In this document: piece after piece, positions 21,983 through 32,622 of the stretch
How the letters are laid out: each line of letters starts with the position of its first letter
How positions within the stretch are numbered: the first letter of the stretch is position 1
Source: Schizophyllum amplum
Lineage: Eukaryota; Basidiomycota; Agaricomycetes; Agaricales; Schizophyllaceae
NCBI GenBank assembly: GCA_007026445.1
Contig: VDMD01000017.1
Span: 124,001 to 188,000, forward strand
Reading direction: 5' to 3'
DNA: 64,000 nt
Position numbers and translations under genes: made by a program
The notes under the pieces: generated by a model
Databases searched by the model: none
The model's input: only the letters and a program-made list of their open reading frames with translations
What the model was told of the DNA's origin: nothing

Positions 21983-24900
21983 TTCCAGGCCTTGAGGATC
22001 AGGGAGAAGCAGCGCTACAGGTAGAAGTGGATGAAGGGAGACGAGTGTGGATAAAGAGCATACATAAACTAGAAAATACAAAAACATATACGCAGAAGGA
22101 CCTTCAAGAGGCCTATCTCCAAGCGGCACTAGACGCGGACGAGGTAGAGGATGAGGAAGGAAGAAAGACCTTGGCGAGTTTCTTCGGGACGAACCTGGTA
22201 TATTCTGGCAAAGCGAGTGACAGTCTCGGGGATGCCCCGATCAATGGCAGACCAGATTCAGTCTACTCTGACAAGCGAGACAGAACATATTATGACCAGC
22301 GGGGTCGGGTCCGGGAAGCAGTGAACTCGCTAGACCCCCCAGTCTCTACCTTAGCGGGGAAGAAATACAAGCCGGTCGCGATGAAGGTTCGGCCAGTGTA
22401 CGAACATCTACCACAACAATTTCGCATTGTAAGAAATATACAAGGAGATCCAGAGAAGGACCTGCCTGTGTTGCCGACGCATCCGCCGGAATATACGCCT
22501 ACGGGTCGCTATACCGCGGAAAGAAAAGAGATAATTGACAAAGCGCATCCGGGAGACTTTCTCTGGCCTGAAGAGCGCAAACTCCTACACTATCTTATGA
22601 TGGTACAACACCGGGGTTTCGCTTGGAACGATGATGAACGTGGCTGCTTTAGGGAGGATTTTTTCCCTGCGGTAGATATTCCCGTAATACCCCATAAACC
22701 GTGGGTGGAGCGCAACATACCGATCCCGCCGGGCTTGTACGAGGAAGTTTGTAAAATCATCCTCAAAAAGATACAAGCCGGTGTCTATGAGCCTTCGAAC
22801 TCGTCGTACCGCTCTAGATGGTTCTGTGTGGTCAAGAAAGATGGCAAGAGCTTGAGACTCGTACATAGTCTCGAACCCTTGAATGCAGTCACTATAGCTC
22901 ATTCGGGACTACCTCCCGCAACAGACTCGCTCGCCAGCTGGTTCTCGGCTCGAGCGTGTGGTGGTATTCTTGATCTGTTTGTAGGTTACGATGAGCGGCT
23001 CCTTGCGGAGTCCTCTCGAGACCTTACAACATTTCAGACGCCTTTTGGGGCGTTCCGACTGAGGACGCTACCTATGGGATGGACAAATGCAGTACCAATA
23101 TTCCATGACGATGTCACGACTATCTTGCGTCCTTTAATACCCGAACTAACGATACCGTACATTGACGATGTACCTATCAGAGGGCCGGAGACGAGGTACG
23201 AATTGAAAGAAGGAGGATACGAGGTCATACCAGAAAATACAAAAATAAGACGCTTCGTTTGGGAACACCTGAACAACGTGAACAAAGTAATCCAGCACAT
23301 GAAGTATTCCGGGGGTACGTTTTCGGGCACGAAGGCGTACCTCTGTGTACCCGAATTCGATGTAGTGGGCCACCGGTGCGCGTACGAGGGACGCAAACCA
23401 GAGGACAACCGCATTGGGGTGATACAGAACTGGGGTGCGTGCAAGGACCTCTCAGACGTACGAAGCTTTCTGGGAGTCGCAGGAGTATATCGCATGTTTA
23501 TCAAAGACTACGCGAAAATAGCAGAACCTCTAGTGAAGTTGACGCGCAAGGGCGTGCCCTTCCAGTGGGGGCCTGAACAGAAAGAAGCACAGGAGGCGCT
23601 GAAAGACGCGCTCGTCAAGAGTCCACCGTTGCAGCCGGTAAGGTATCACGTTGACTGGGAAACCGTGCTCGGGGTAGATACATCGTACAAGGCAGTCGGC
23701 TGGTACATACAGCAGATAAATCCTGACGATACCAAAGAATTCTACTACTGTCGCTTCGGCTCCGAAGTGCTCAGTGAGCGCGAGTCTCAATATTCCCAGC
23801 CAAAGCGAGAATTATTCGGTTTAATGCGGGCGCTCTTGGTCGCGCAGTACTGGCTGTTAGGTTGCAGGCATCTGGTCATCGAGACAGACGCAAAATATAT
23901 ACACGGCATGCTGAAGAACCCTGGAAGCGGTCCGAATGCAACGATCAACCGTTGGATCGAACATATACTTCTATTCCACTTCACGCTACGCCACGTATCT
24001 GGCAAATCACATTCTATAGCGGATGGTCTATCTCGTCGACCTCTTTACGTGGGTGACGAGCGTCGGGCTAGAACTGACGGAGGGGACCTGGAATTGCAAG
24101 GCTTACGAGGTTTTGAAGTGAAATATGGCCTACCCGATGATACTTTGGATCTGGAAGAATTCAGAGACTCCATAGACACCCGGGGAGGTTATGTACAGTT
24201 CAGCTCGCCTGGCATACCGCGTAGAGATCTGTTTGCAAGAGAAAAGAAGGTGCAGATGGCGTTTCTACAGTTTAAGCAAGACTGTGTCGCGCAAGGGGGA
24301 GAGCCTACACTGGGCGTGCTACTGGCATCGCGAGGAGTGACCCAGCCACCCCGGTTACCCGATCCTGTGGAGAACCTGAAGGATGAGGAATCTCTGGCCC
24401 GCTATCGCGAACTACCAAGGTCTGAAGAAGATCACCGGTTGGACGACGACTTGTGGCATTTAAGGGATTACTTCAGTCAGAATCCCATAGACTTGTCGCC
24501 GCTGAAGTGGGACGAGTTGGCCTGTCTCGCTGCCGACTTCCGAATGTCAAAATCCGGAAGAATATACCACAAATCAAAGGGAGGGAGCGCGTTGCTAGTA
24601 TGGCCTAGAGACCGCTGGTTTCTCATGAATCAAGCTCAGTCCGTGGTTAACAACGCTACCTTCGTGGAAGTATGGGGGCTATTGAAGGACAAATACTGGT
24701 GGCCCAGCATGAGACAAGATGTAGAAAATTACCTGGGGAGCTGTGACGGCCACCTCTGGGATAGAAAAGAAATTCTGGCATTGCCTACCAAACTACCGCT
24801 CACACAAGGACTATTGCAGGTGTGCTACGAACCTAGCGAGTCTGCGGTAAAAGTAGAAGGGATGTCGGCCTTAGAATATGAACTACGAACAGTGAAAGGT

Positions 24901-26925
24901 CTGCCCACCAAAGTAGTGGACCCAGTCGCTCGCCTAGTAATAGAAGAACTGTCGTCAAAAATAAAACTGCCAGTCCCGGAGAGGGAAGCCGAAGTACGAG
25001 AGCTCGAACCGCCGCCACCAGTTTTTACTATGGCGCTCGATGAGAGCGACTTCAAGGCGGAAGTTGAGCTAGCAAGGAAGGAGACAGAAGCGCATAGCCT
25101 GGTGTGGAAGAGTCATCTCGCGAATATGGGGATCGACGAAAACCACGAGGTGTATAAGGCTTTTGTGATAAGCGAGAACGAGGAGGCGGCAAGGGGAGAA
25201 GAATTGGGGGCATACCCACCCAAGAAGCGGACCCTTGTCGCAAGGAACGAAGACGCCAACATGCGCCGAGCGCTGGACGCGTTAGAACGAACCGGGGACT
25301 TTGCAGACGCAGAGGTCCGCCGGAAAAATAAGGATAAAATAAAGAAGTGGGCACGGCACTATGAGGTGCATGGTGGACGGCTGTACCGCAAAAGCGATCA
25401 CGATCAGCGGCCTCTACTGTGGGTGCCACCAGAAAAACGAATGGAGATGATGAGACAAGCGCATGATAGCTTGGGTCATCGAGGCGCCTGGGCAACCGGG
25501 AGTCAACTCTTGCTCCGATTCTGGTGGAAGGACCTTCGAGAGGACGTGGATTGGTTCGTTGGAACGTGCCACCCGTGTCAAGAACGGCTGAAAACAATCG
25601 TCAGGATTGCGCCCGTAATAACTTTCACACCAGCGCTATTCCAAGTGATTCACATAGATACCATGCATATGACCCCGGCTTCTAATGGTCGGAAATATAT
25701 CATACATGCGCGGGACTCTCTGTCTGCTTGGGTAGAAGGACGAGCGCTGTCGAAGGAAACAGGGGAGCAAGTTGCGAGGTTCATACTCGAAGAGATAATC
25801 TGCCGTTGGGGATGTCCATCGGAAATTGTCACTGACAACGGACCACCCATCAAAGCCGGGCTTGCCTGGATCAAGGCGAAGTACGGGATAGAACACATCA
25901 AGGTGTCTACGTACAATTCGCAAGGAAACGGGAAGGTGGAGCAGCTACACTGGGATATCAGACAGTCGTTGGCGAAAGCCACAGCCGGACAGATGCACAA
26001 GTGGTACTTCTACTTGCATTTCGTATGGTGGGCAGACCGGGTGACACTGAGGAGAAGACTGGGAGTATCTCCTTACTTTCTAGTAACTGGAGCGCACCCC
26101 ATCTTACCTCTAGACCTGGCAGAAGCTACCTGGCTAGTAGATTATCCCGGAGAATTCTTGAGCCGCGACGACCTGGTCGGGCTTCGCGCTCAAGCACTCG
26201 CGAAACACCACGATACCGTAAACCAAGTACGAGCAAGAATTACGCGAGAGAAGCGAGCGCGTCTATCCCGATACGAGCAGCAATACGGTACGGTTATCAA
26301 AGTCCTAGACTTTAAACCCGGCGACCTAGTCCTCATAAGGAACACTCGTATCGAGAAATCACACAGTACTAAGATGCTGCCACGCTATTTGGGACCCATG
26401 GTGGTCCTAAGGCGCACTACGGGCGGGTCCTATATTGTCTGCGAAATGGATGGTACGGTCTATCATAGTAAAATCGGAGCGTTCCGTGTGCTGCCCTATA
26501 AAGCGCGCACAAGCATACCGTTGCCCGATAACATACAAGACTTGATTGACACGCCGCCAGACCGCATTGATGAGCTGATGAGGGAACCCGAGACAGAACA
26601 CCCGGACGATGTGCCAAGCGAAGAGGAAGGCGCTGAAGCCCCGGACCAGGGGGTTGCGCAAGTGTTAGACGAGATAAATAGCGAGTTCGAAGCAATAAAC
26701 GGTGCAAACCCCGTGGCAAGGCCTCTCTCTCCTATTCTCGAAGAAGATGAGACCCCAGGTCTACCGGACGATCCGCCAGATCTACCCTTGATTACTGCAG
26801 ATCTACCAGAGGACCTAGGGGAAGACGAGATAGAACCAGTGGGGAGACCCGCGCGACAGCGAAAGCCATCGGGAGCGCTGGCGCGAGCGGGAGGCTGGGA
26901 CGCGGTTTTGAAGCGAGTGCGATAG
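21937..26925 (+). CDS. pol: Retrotransposon Pol: reverse transcriptase, RNase H, integrase
   Basis: The frame is open from 21937 and lies -1 to the protease frame; the first GTG is at 22027 (residue 1 here). The reverse transcriptase has the 'FRLRTLPMGWTNA' block and the catalytic 'YIDD' near residue 377. RNase H follows with 'GVDTSYKAVGW' (about 548), 'ETDAKYIHGM' and 'IADGLSRR'. A spacer of about 450 residues separates it from the HHCC zinc finger of the integrase (from about 1144). The integrase DD35E triad is at about 1208 (HIDTMHM), 1268 (TDNGPP) and 1303 (KVEQ). A GPY/F-like module (YLGPMVVLRR) follows. The C-terminus is acidic then basic, with no recognised chromodomain. No internal stops. 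Confidence 0.9.
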   Translation, partial: ASQGEAGVSGSFKELIPGLEDQGEAALQVEVDEGRRVWIKSIHKLENTKTYTQKDLQEAYLQAALDADEVEDEEGRKTLASFFGTNLVYSGKASDSLGDAPINGRPDSVYSDKRDRTYYDQRGRVREAVNSLDPPVSTLAGKKYKPVAMKVRPVYEHLPQQFRIVRNIQGDPEKDLPVLPTHPPEYTPTGRYTAERKEIIDKAHPGDFLWPEERKLLHYLMMVQHRGFAWNDDERGCFREDFFPAVDIPVIPHKPWVERNIPIPPGLYEEVCKIILKKIQAGVYEPSNSSYRSRWFCVVKKDGKSLRLVHSLEPLNAVTIAHSGLPPATDSLASWFSARACGGILDLFVGYDERLLAESSRDLTTFQTPFGAFRLRTLPMGWTNAVPIFHDDVTTILRPLIPELTIPYIDDVPIRGPETRYELKEGGYEVIPENTKIRRFVWEHLNNVNKVIQHMKYSGGTFSGTKAYLCVPEFDVVGHRCAYEGRKPEDNRIGVIQNWGACKDLSDVRSFLGVAGVYRMFIKDYAKIAEPLVKLTRKGVPFQWGPEQKEAQEALKDALVKSPPLQPVRYHVDWETVLGVDTSYKAVGWYIQQINPDDTKEFYYCRFGSEVLSERESQYSQPKRELFGLMRALLVAQYWLLGCRHLVIETDAKYIHGMLKNPGSGPNATINRWIEHILLFHFTLRHVSGKSHSIADGLSRRPLYVGDERRARTDGGDLELQGLRGFEVKYGLPDDTLDLEEFRDSIDTRGGYVQFSSPGIPRRDLFAREKKVQMAFLQFKQDCVAQGGEPTLGVLLASRGVTQPPRLPDPVENLKDEESLARYRELPRSEEDHRLDDDLWHLRDYFSQNPIDLSPLKWDELACLAADFRMSKSGRIYHKSKGGSALLVWPRDRWFLMNQAQSVVNNATFVEVWGLLKDKYWWPSMRQDVENYLGSCDGHLWDRKEILALPTKLPLTQGLLQVCYEPSESAVKVEGMSALEYELRTVKGLPTKVVDPVARLVIEELSSKIKLPVPEREAEVRELEPPPPVFTMALDESDFKAEVELARKETEAHSLVWKSHLANMGIDENHEVYKAFVISENEEAARGEELGAYPPKKRTLVARNEDANMRRALDALERTGDFADAEVRRKNKDKIKKWARHYEVHGGRLYRKSDHDQRPLLWVPPEKRMEMMRQAHDSLGHRGAWATGSQLLLRFWWKDLREDVDWFVGTCHPCQERLKTIVRIAPVITFTPALFQVIHIDTMHMTPASNGRKYIIHARDSLSAWVEGRALSKETGEQVARFILEEIICRWGCPSEIVTDNGPPIKAGLAWIKAKYGIEHIKVSTYNSQGNGKVEQLHWDIRQSLAKATAGQMHKWYFYLHFVWWADRVTLRRRLGVSPYFLVTGAHPILPLDLAEATWLVDYPGEFLSRDDLVGLRAQALAKHHDTVNQVRARITREKRARLSRYEQQYGTVIKVLDFKPGDLVLIRNTRIEKSHSTKMLPRYLGPMVVLRRTTGGSYIVCEMDGTVYHSKIGAFRVLPYKARTSIPLPDNIQDLIDTPPDRIDELMREPETEHPDDVPSEEEGAEAPDQGVAQVLDEINSEFEAINGANPVARPLSPILEEDETPGLPDDPPDLPLITADLPEDLGEDEIEPVGRPARQRKPSGALARAGGWDAVLKRVR

Positions 26926-27236
26926 AACCAAAGCCCGCGCAACGAAGTTATGGCGCCTCAAAATAGTGATGCCATTGACTTCGTAAGTGCAGAAGTAAAC
27001 TACCGTACTACTAGTCTTTTACGGAACACAACAGCGAGCAAAGGGCAGGTACACTAATCGGTGTCTAAGAGTCCGAGTACCCGTGCCGCTCAAGCAGCCA
27101 GCCAACCCGTACGCTGCAGAAATACGGAAAGAATTACAAAGATGGCGAACGCAGCCTGGCAGATCGACACCAGAGAAAGTTGAAAGAAGGAACGGAGTGA
27201 GATAGAACCGCACGTATTCGCCTCAGCGCGGAGGAG

Positions 27237-28515
27237 TCAGGCGTCGGTGGCAGGCATGACCGTCTCGGCATCACTGCCCTCGGCGTCCTCGTCATCGGCC
27301 TGGGGGGCAGATTCGTCCTGAGTATCGACGTCCATCTCGTCGGAGATCACGGCCTTGGACTTAGGCGCGCGCTTGCCCTTGCCTTTGCCTTTCGCCTTAC
27401 CGCTCTGAGGAAGTAAGAATGAGATAGGGCGCCAAGACGTAAGCAACAACGCACCTCGGTCGAGGATGACCCCGCGGCGGACCCACTGGGAAGGCCAGCG
27501 AGGAGAGCGGCCACGCCGTCGCGCTGCTCCTGGAGGTGCTGATGCACGAGATAGTGGACGCCGAGGGCGCAAGCCGTAGTCGCGAGCTGGGAGTCCAAGT
27601 CCTTCAGCATAGCCGAAAGGTGGTTGGGCTTGGGGCTGCCGAACGACGACGCCTTGGCAATGGTCTCCGCGACCTTTTCGAGTGCAGACGCAGCGTCGGT
27701 ACCGAGGAGAGCGGTGAAGATCGCCTCAGTGTTCGCCGCTCCGTGCTCAAGCTTGAGCTGGCCGTACGTGGTGATGTTGGGCAACTAAGGGAGGATCAGT
27801 AACGCTATTCGGGGCAGGGCACGGCACACGTACCTTGTGGGGACCAGCGGCGTCTAAGGCGTCAGCAAGAGCACGCTTAGTGGGCTTCTTGTCCACCACC
27901 AGAAGGACGTCCGGAGTCTGAACGCCAGGGATGAGCAGGGGCTTCTTGCCGCGGGCAGCACGCGGGGGCTTGGGGGGGGTCACGACCTCGACCTCCTCCT
28001 CCTTCGCAGCTTCAGCCGCGGCAACTTGAGCCTCTAGCTGAGAGAGAGCGTAAGCAACAGAACGATGAGGGTGGGATAGAACGACGCACCATTGCCACAA
28101 TCGCGTGAATGCGCTTCTTCACCGTAATAAACCCTGGGTACCGATCCGTCGGGGGCAGGTCGGGCGCGAAGGGGCTCTGCATGGCCAGGATCAACTGCTT
28201 CATCTTGACGTAGATCTCAAGATGGTCGATGGTGGCAAAGGCGGTGTCCTCCACCACAACCTGATGAGAAGCGTCAGACACAAGACAGGTCCGCCTGAAA
28301 TAAGGAGTTACCTGGCCCCAACTGAAAACGTCGCGGGTCGGGCGGTGAAATTGGTCTATGTTGTCCTTGAAGAAGGGGCTTTTGCGACCTTCCGGACTCG
28401 CCAGGTGGTGCCCGGATCGTGAGTACGCGACGAGGTCGAAAGTTTTGATGTGGGAAGCGACCTGGAGGGTGCGCGGCTGTCCCATGGAGGGAGTGGCGGA
28501 TTTGGGAGGAGGCAT
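27237..28515 (-). CDS. Antisense gene X in retrotransposon, unknown function
   Basis: Minus-strand exons 28515-28312, 28260-28090, 28037-27834, 27784-27455 and 27404-27237 join in frame to 358 residues. All four introns have GT-AG ends and are phase 0. Features: 'PTRDVFSWGQV' in the first exon, an Ala/Glu coiled stretch ('LEAQVAAAEAAKEEEVEVV'), a basic Pro-Lys segment, and a Lys/Gly-rich then acidic C-terminus (GKAKGKGKGKRAPKSK). No known domain was recognised. It lies between pol and the right LTR, antisense to the element. The agreement of five exons in frame argues for a real gene. It could be a captured host gene or an element-specific accessory protein. Confidence 0.6.
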
Positions 28516-29056
28516 CCTGAGAGGAAAGACAGTGGAGGTTGGCTGAAGCGAGATAGAACCTTGCCTGTCCTTATATATCCTGGCCGAGGCGGAGGATCGA
28601 CTGGACGGCAGAGGAAAGAAGTTTTACCCCGGCTTCAAGTAACGGATGTCTGCCGTAACGGCGAGGACGCCGTCTATTTTAGTGTGGGGGAGGATAGACT
28701 GTCTCGGGATATACACAGCCGCCTAGCGCAAATTTTCGCGTCAAAGTCAGCACGGATGAGGTCTTACAAAAAGAACTCAAACATCTGACACGTGACTTCG
28801 GTACCGAACGACGGAACAAAGCGAAAAGCCAACTTCGGCAAATTAGACACTTGTTCGCAATTTTGATCTTACTTCAGACAATGGAGGCATCAAGAACAAG
28901 GATTTATATTGCCAAGAAGTAAGGAGCTATGTATATATGCCCAAGAAACAAGAACTCGACAGAGTAAATAAATAACAGAGTCCCGAGCAGGGCATGTAAG
29001 CAAGAAAGGGGGAGTAAAAAGATCCGAAAAACCCTAGGGAGCAGGCTGAGGGCGAG
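28516..29056. other. Spacer between the two antisense genes
   Basis: About 540 bases, A/T-richer than the surroundings, between the start of gene X and the end of gene Y. CTTATATATCC at 28570-28580 lies about 55 bases upstream of the gene X start and reads as a TATA-like motif on the minus strand. Confidence 0.4.
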
Positions 29057-30746
29057 TTAGAACGACCTAAGCATCCTGTAAAGGCTTGCACTCACGCTGG
29101 CCAGACGGTCGGAGCGACGAAGGTTATAAGACCTAGCCTCGGCCCGGCTCAGGCGAGGAGGGACGGAATTCCCGGCGATGGGAGTCAGCGTCGGAACCCG
29201 CGGAAAACTCGATGGGGGAAGCCAGTAACGGACCCGCCCGTCACCGTCGTAAATGGCGGTGTATCCCTGCAGCCGATCCTAGATCCAGGACGAGTTAACG
29301 TCGTACCAGGAAAATTGAAGAAAAACATACCTGTGTCACCAAGCGAATCGCGCAGCCTATCAAGGCCGGAAACGTCTCAGGGGAAGCCCTCGAATCAGAG
29401 GGCCCCGCCACGGCGTTGACGGCAGACTGAGGCAAAGAGGCGGTGGGTGCCGCAGGAACCTGCGACCGTTAGTAACAGTGCCAAGATGAGAGACGAGGTC
29501 CACTCACCTCTGTCGACTCTTGGGGTACCGGGGAAGGAGGTGGTACGGCCTCGGCAGTCGCCGCGGTCCCTGACTCTGACACTGGTGCTGGAGGCGCAGG
29601 AGACGGAACGCGAGGCGTAGGCTCGCGCGCCGGAGCAGGCCAGAAGCGGTTGGAGCCCGGATGGGCAGCCGCGTGCTGCAGGAAGCCTGGCTCATACCAC
29701 ACTTCCCGGGGCGGAGTACCGGCGCGGCGACGACGACGCACCAGCCCTACCGAGCTCTGAGGGGCAAGGTTGGGTGTGGAAATCACACGCGACTTCCTAG
29801 CGCGCTTCGGCGGCGGCTGGGTAGGATCAAGCGTAAACAAAGAAAGAAAAAGGCGAGACAGAACAGGAACACGTACCGGGGAAGCACGAGGTGGAGGAGA
29901 CGCCGCCTGGCGGCGCTTCGCCTGCGCAGCTCGACCCCCAGCGCCCCGTTCAGCGTCGGTGGCGCAATCGCAATCCTGCAAAGAGAAACCCTCGACGCCG
30001 AAGGAGCGCGCCAGAAGCATCAGCTCCGAATCAGGGATGTAGCGATCCTTGCGACGGGAGAGGCGCTTGTCCTAAAGCCGGATTAGTCTGTAACACGCGG
30101 AAGTTAGCGTAAGAAGGACTCACCAGCGCTTCATTCGCCCGGCGAATTCGCGTCTCCAGACTCGACGCCTTCGAAACCTCGTCCGGCATCGGAATGTCCA
30201 GACCCACGGGGTTGAAAGTCATCCTGAAAATTAACTGTTAAGCAGTAAGAAGGAAAGGGGATAAATGAAAAACGCACGACGGGCGAGAGATCGGGTGGTT
30301 CGAGTACCACTTGGGACCCGGCTTGGCGACGCGTAAGATGTCGTAGAAAAAGAAGAGGCAGGCGCGGACGACCTCTTGAGGCTTGCCGCGACTGCCTGGG
30401 TGGACGGTTTCTTCATAGAAAGCGTCGGCCAAACCGTGCTAGAACACGGAATGAGCCCTCTGCCAAGCTAGCCAGGAAATAAGCAAACTCACCAAGATCG
30501 AACGTATTTGGAGGGGGAGTGCGTTGTTCTTGCGAAGAGCGCGAACCAGGTTGTGGGGGGTAGGCTCCTGATCACCCAGGGCCGTGAGCAGGCGCGAGTT
30601 GACCGTCAGGATCTTGTCACTGAAGGTTTTAGCGCCCTTGCGCGACATCCGGTGCGTCTGCTCGCTGATGGGACGATCACGACGTGCTGTACGCCGGGGC
30701 TCAGTAAGGGCGAGACAGACGTAACGCAAAACTTACGAGTGGCCAT
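29057..30746 (-). CDS. Antisense gene Y in retrotransposon, unknown function
   Basis: Eight minus-strand exons join in frame to 439 residues: 30746-30737, 30686-30493, 30438-30278, 30223-30124, 30071-29877, 29816-29508, 29459-29331 and 29278-29057. All introns have GT-AG ends. The N-terminal half has an alpha-helical region including 'RMSRKGAKTFSDKIL' and 'LADAFYEETVHP'. The middle has 'RKDRYIPDSELMLLARSFGVEGF', and the rest is Pro/Ser/Arg-rich with a 'YNLRRSDRLASVS' tail. No known domain was recognised. It is in the same antisense orientation as gene X. Eight frame-consistent exons make chance unlikely. Confidence 0.6.
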
Positions 30747-31037
30747 GAGGGCAAGAGAGAAGGAGAAATAAGCTCGAAGAGGCCGTGCGGCGTTTAAGTA
30801 CGTCAAACGGCGGCGACGGACCGGTCACGTGACGGCATGTTCGAAAGTTCAACTCCCGAGAAAGAGCCGTGAACTGAAGAAATGCCTGTAACTGGAATAA
30901 ACCACCCACCATGCCGAGGCTCTGAGCTGGCTGGAGGGACCCTCTACACCCATTTGTGGGAAAATACGAACTCAGGTTCGAAGATAAAAAGATATGATGG
31001 GCTATTGAAGCCAGTGACCGAGGACGGTCAAGATTTA

Positions 31038-31049
31038 GTGTGGGGGAGA
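31038..31049 (+). other. Polypurine tract of the retrotransposon
   Basis: GTGTGGGGGAGA, mostly purine, abuts the right LTR, as expected for the plus-strand primer. Confidence 0.6.
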
Positions 31050-32267
31050 TAATACGCCGTCTATAATTACGGGCTAGTTTTGCGGCATAATGAGCAATAA
31101 GCCTAAGAAGGCAGTTACCCATCGGGAAGAACCCGAGCAACGTTCAGACTCATAGCGAGTACTGTGTTCACGGAGAGACCGGCTTAGAGATAAAATAATA
31201 AGGATAGTAGCGAGGCCTCAGAGGACGGCAGTCACCAACTCCGCGCCGTCTAGGGACACATCCTACGAGTCCGGAGGCCCACCAGGGTTTTCCTTACCGA
31301 TGAATATCGAAGATCTCACCTTAAAGTCGTATACTCGCCGCGTTCATCAGACCTGTCTAGCGAGAAGAACAGGGGGACCGATATCAAGGATAGCCCAAAA
31401 GCATGCACAGAAGCCAGATAGAACTAGTTAGTATGAGCACGGACGAGCTAAGGTCTCGCGGTACAGGCGACGCCGGGGTTGACAATGCGCGGCACTCGCC
31501 GGGGCAGTTCCCACGGTTCGACTTTATGGCCAATACCCGAGACACTGAGTCGGAAGCTGATGCTTCGCCGCGGGAGGTCTATTACTGGGAGGATAGCGGC
31601 TGTTGCACAGCCTCTCGGCTGTAAACAAGCCCTCGGGAACCCTCAAAGCCGTAGAATTGAGGAGAGATCCCCCGAATCCAACTGGAACAAACAATGTGCC
31701 GTCTCCGGCAGGGCTTTAGGGCCATTCTGGACCACAAATACCGCATGGGGAGGCGGAAGACAACCGTATAGAACACCCGAGAACGCAGGATTACGCGAGA
31801 AAAGCGTAGTAAAGCGCGGCGCGGCGCGGAAAGGGAATGACTCACAAGCATAGACCCGTTAACTATATAAGGCCTGGCATACGAGGGGATGGGGGACGAC
31901 TTTTGGGACGAGACCATCGTACTATCAGTTCTCCTACTGCCTCTCATTGAGACAGAATAAAAACCCGGCTCCTCTTTTGAGAAGCAACAACAAAACTCGT
32001 GTGACTAAGGCGTGCTCCGCTTTTGCAACATAAGAATTTCCCAGTTAGACCTAGACGGAAGTGAACTACTTGCTGTCGAAGCCTATCCAGTACCTAAAGG
32101 CGTGCTAGTTCCATTTGATTCTCCCTTAGCAATACAAGTCGCAACTCGCAGCTCCTCACAGGGCACAAGAGCTTGACAAGACAGTTATTGTGTGTATTTA
32201 GGGGTTGGTGTGTGTGTCTATTGATTCTATCCCGCTGCTCTTGTTCTCGAGGCGCGCGTGCATATTA
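31050..32267 (+). repeat. Right (3') LTR, 1218 bp
   Basis: Same ends, length and encoded open frames as the left LTR; no difference was found on inspection. Confidence 0.92.
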
Positions 32268-32271
32268 ACGT
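32268..32271. repeat. Retrotransposon target site duplication, right copy (ACGT)
   Basis: Matches the four bases before the left LTR (17416-17419). Confidence 0.65.
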
Positions 32272-32589
32272 CCACCTCTGGAGGTCCCTCGAACCTGAGG
32301 ATGTACGACGTACCTTCGGATGTCCTATGAACCTCTTCAAGGTAGTGGCGTACCTTCGGAGGAAAAATGCAAGTCATTCATGTCAGAAAGACCTAAGGTA
32401 CCTTGACGTACATGTGGGGGCCTCTTTAGGGTCCGGCGAAAAGTGCGATGCCTATGTCCACATTTGGGTAGTATTTGCGATCCACGAGCGCGGATGATGA
32501 TCAAAATTGATGCTCAGCTTGCAAGCTCCCCGCGGGCAGCTTGCGGTGAAACCGTAGGCAACTCACGGGGAAACTGTAAACATTCCCCT
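32272..32589. repeat. Right subterminal region of the Plavaka element
   Basis: Continuation of the repeat array cut by the retrotransposon. Words such as ACCTTCGGATGTC, ACCTCTGGAGGT and ACCTTCGGAGG fall at 32270-32400. The outer word family shared with the left end (GCTCCCCGCGGGCAGCTTGC, CCCCTCGGGCGCACCG) falls at about 32520-32600. No gene is seen. Confidence 0.55.
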
Positions 32590-32620
32590 CGGGCGCACCG
32601 TAAGTTGATGGCCAGCTGTG
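32590..32620 (-). repeat. Right terminal inverted repeat, inner part
   Basis: The inner 31 bp of the right terminal repeat, separated from the outer 16 bp (33204-33219) by the MITE. Read inverted, the two parts join to AGGGGAGGTCAGAGTACAC and continue to CTTACGGTGCGCCCG, in register with the left repeat. Confidence 0.75.
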
Positions 32621-32622
32621 TA

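Larger units (their letters stand above)
17420..32267 (+). mobile_element. Ty3-type LTR retrotransposon, 14.85 kb, with antisense genes
   Basis: Two 1218-bp direct repeats bound the element. Next to the left repeat is a primer-binding site starting TGG, and next to the right repeat is a purine tract. The interior holds gag (CCHC knuckle), an aspartic protease frame and a pol with RT, RNase H and integrase in that order, the Ty3/gypsy gene order. About 4.1 kb between pol and the right LTR holds two multi-exon genes on the opposite strand. The LTRs look identical wherever compared, and gag, protease and pol are free of internal stops, so the copy is young and may be active. It sits in the right subterminal repeats of the Plavaka element. 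Confidence 0.92.

Noticed and set aside
27237..30746. Retroviral-type envelope gene after pol
   Set aside because: The reading frames after pol are on the opposite strand and spliced, and show no signal peptide, membrane anchor or fusion-like segment.
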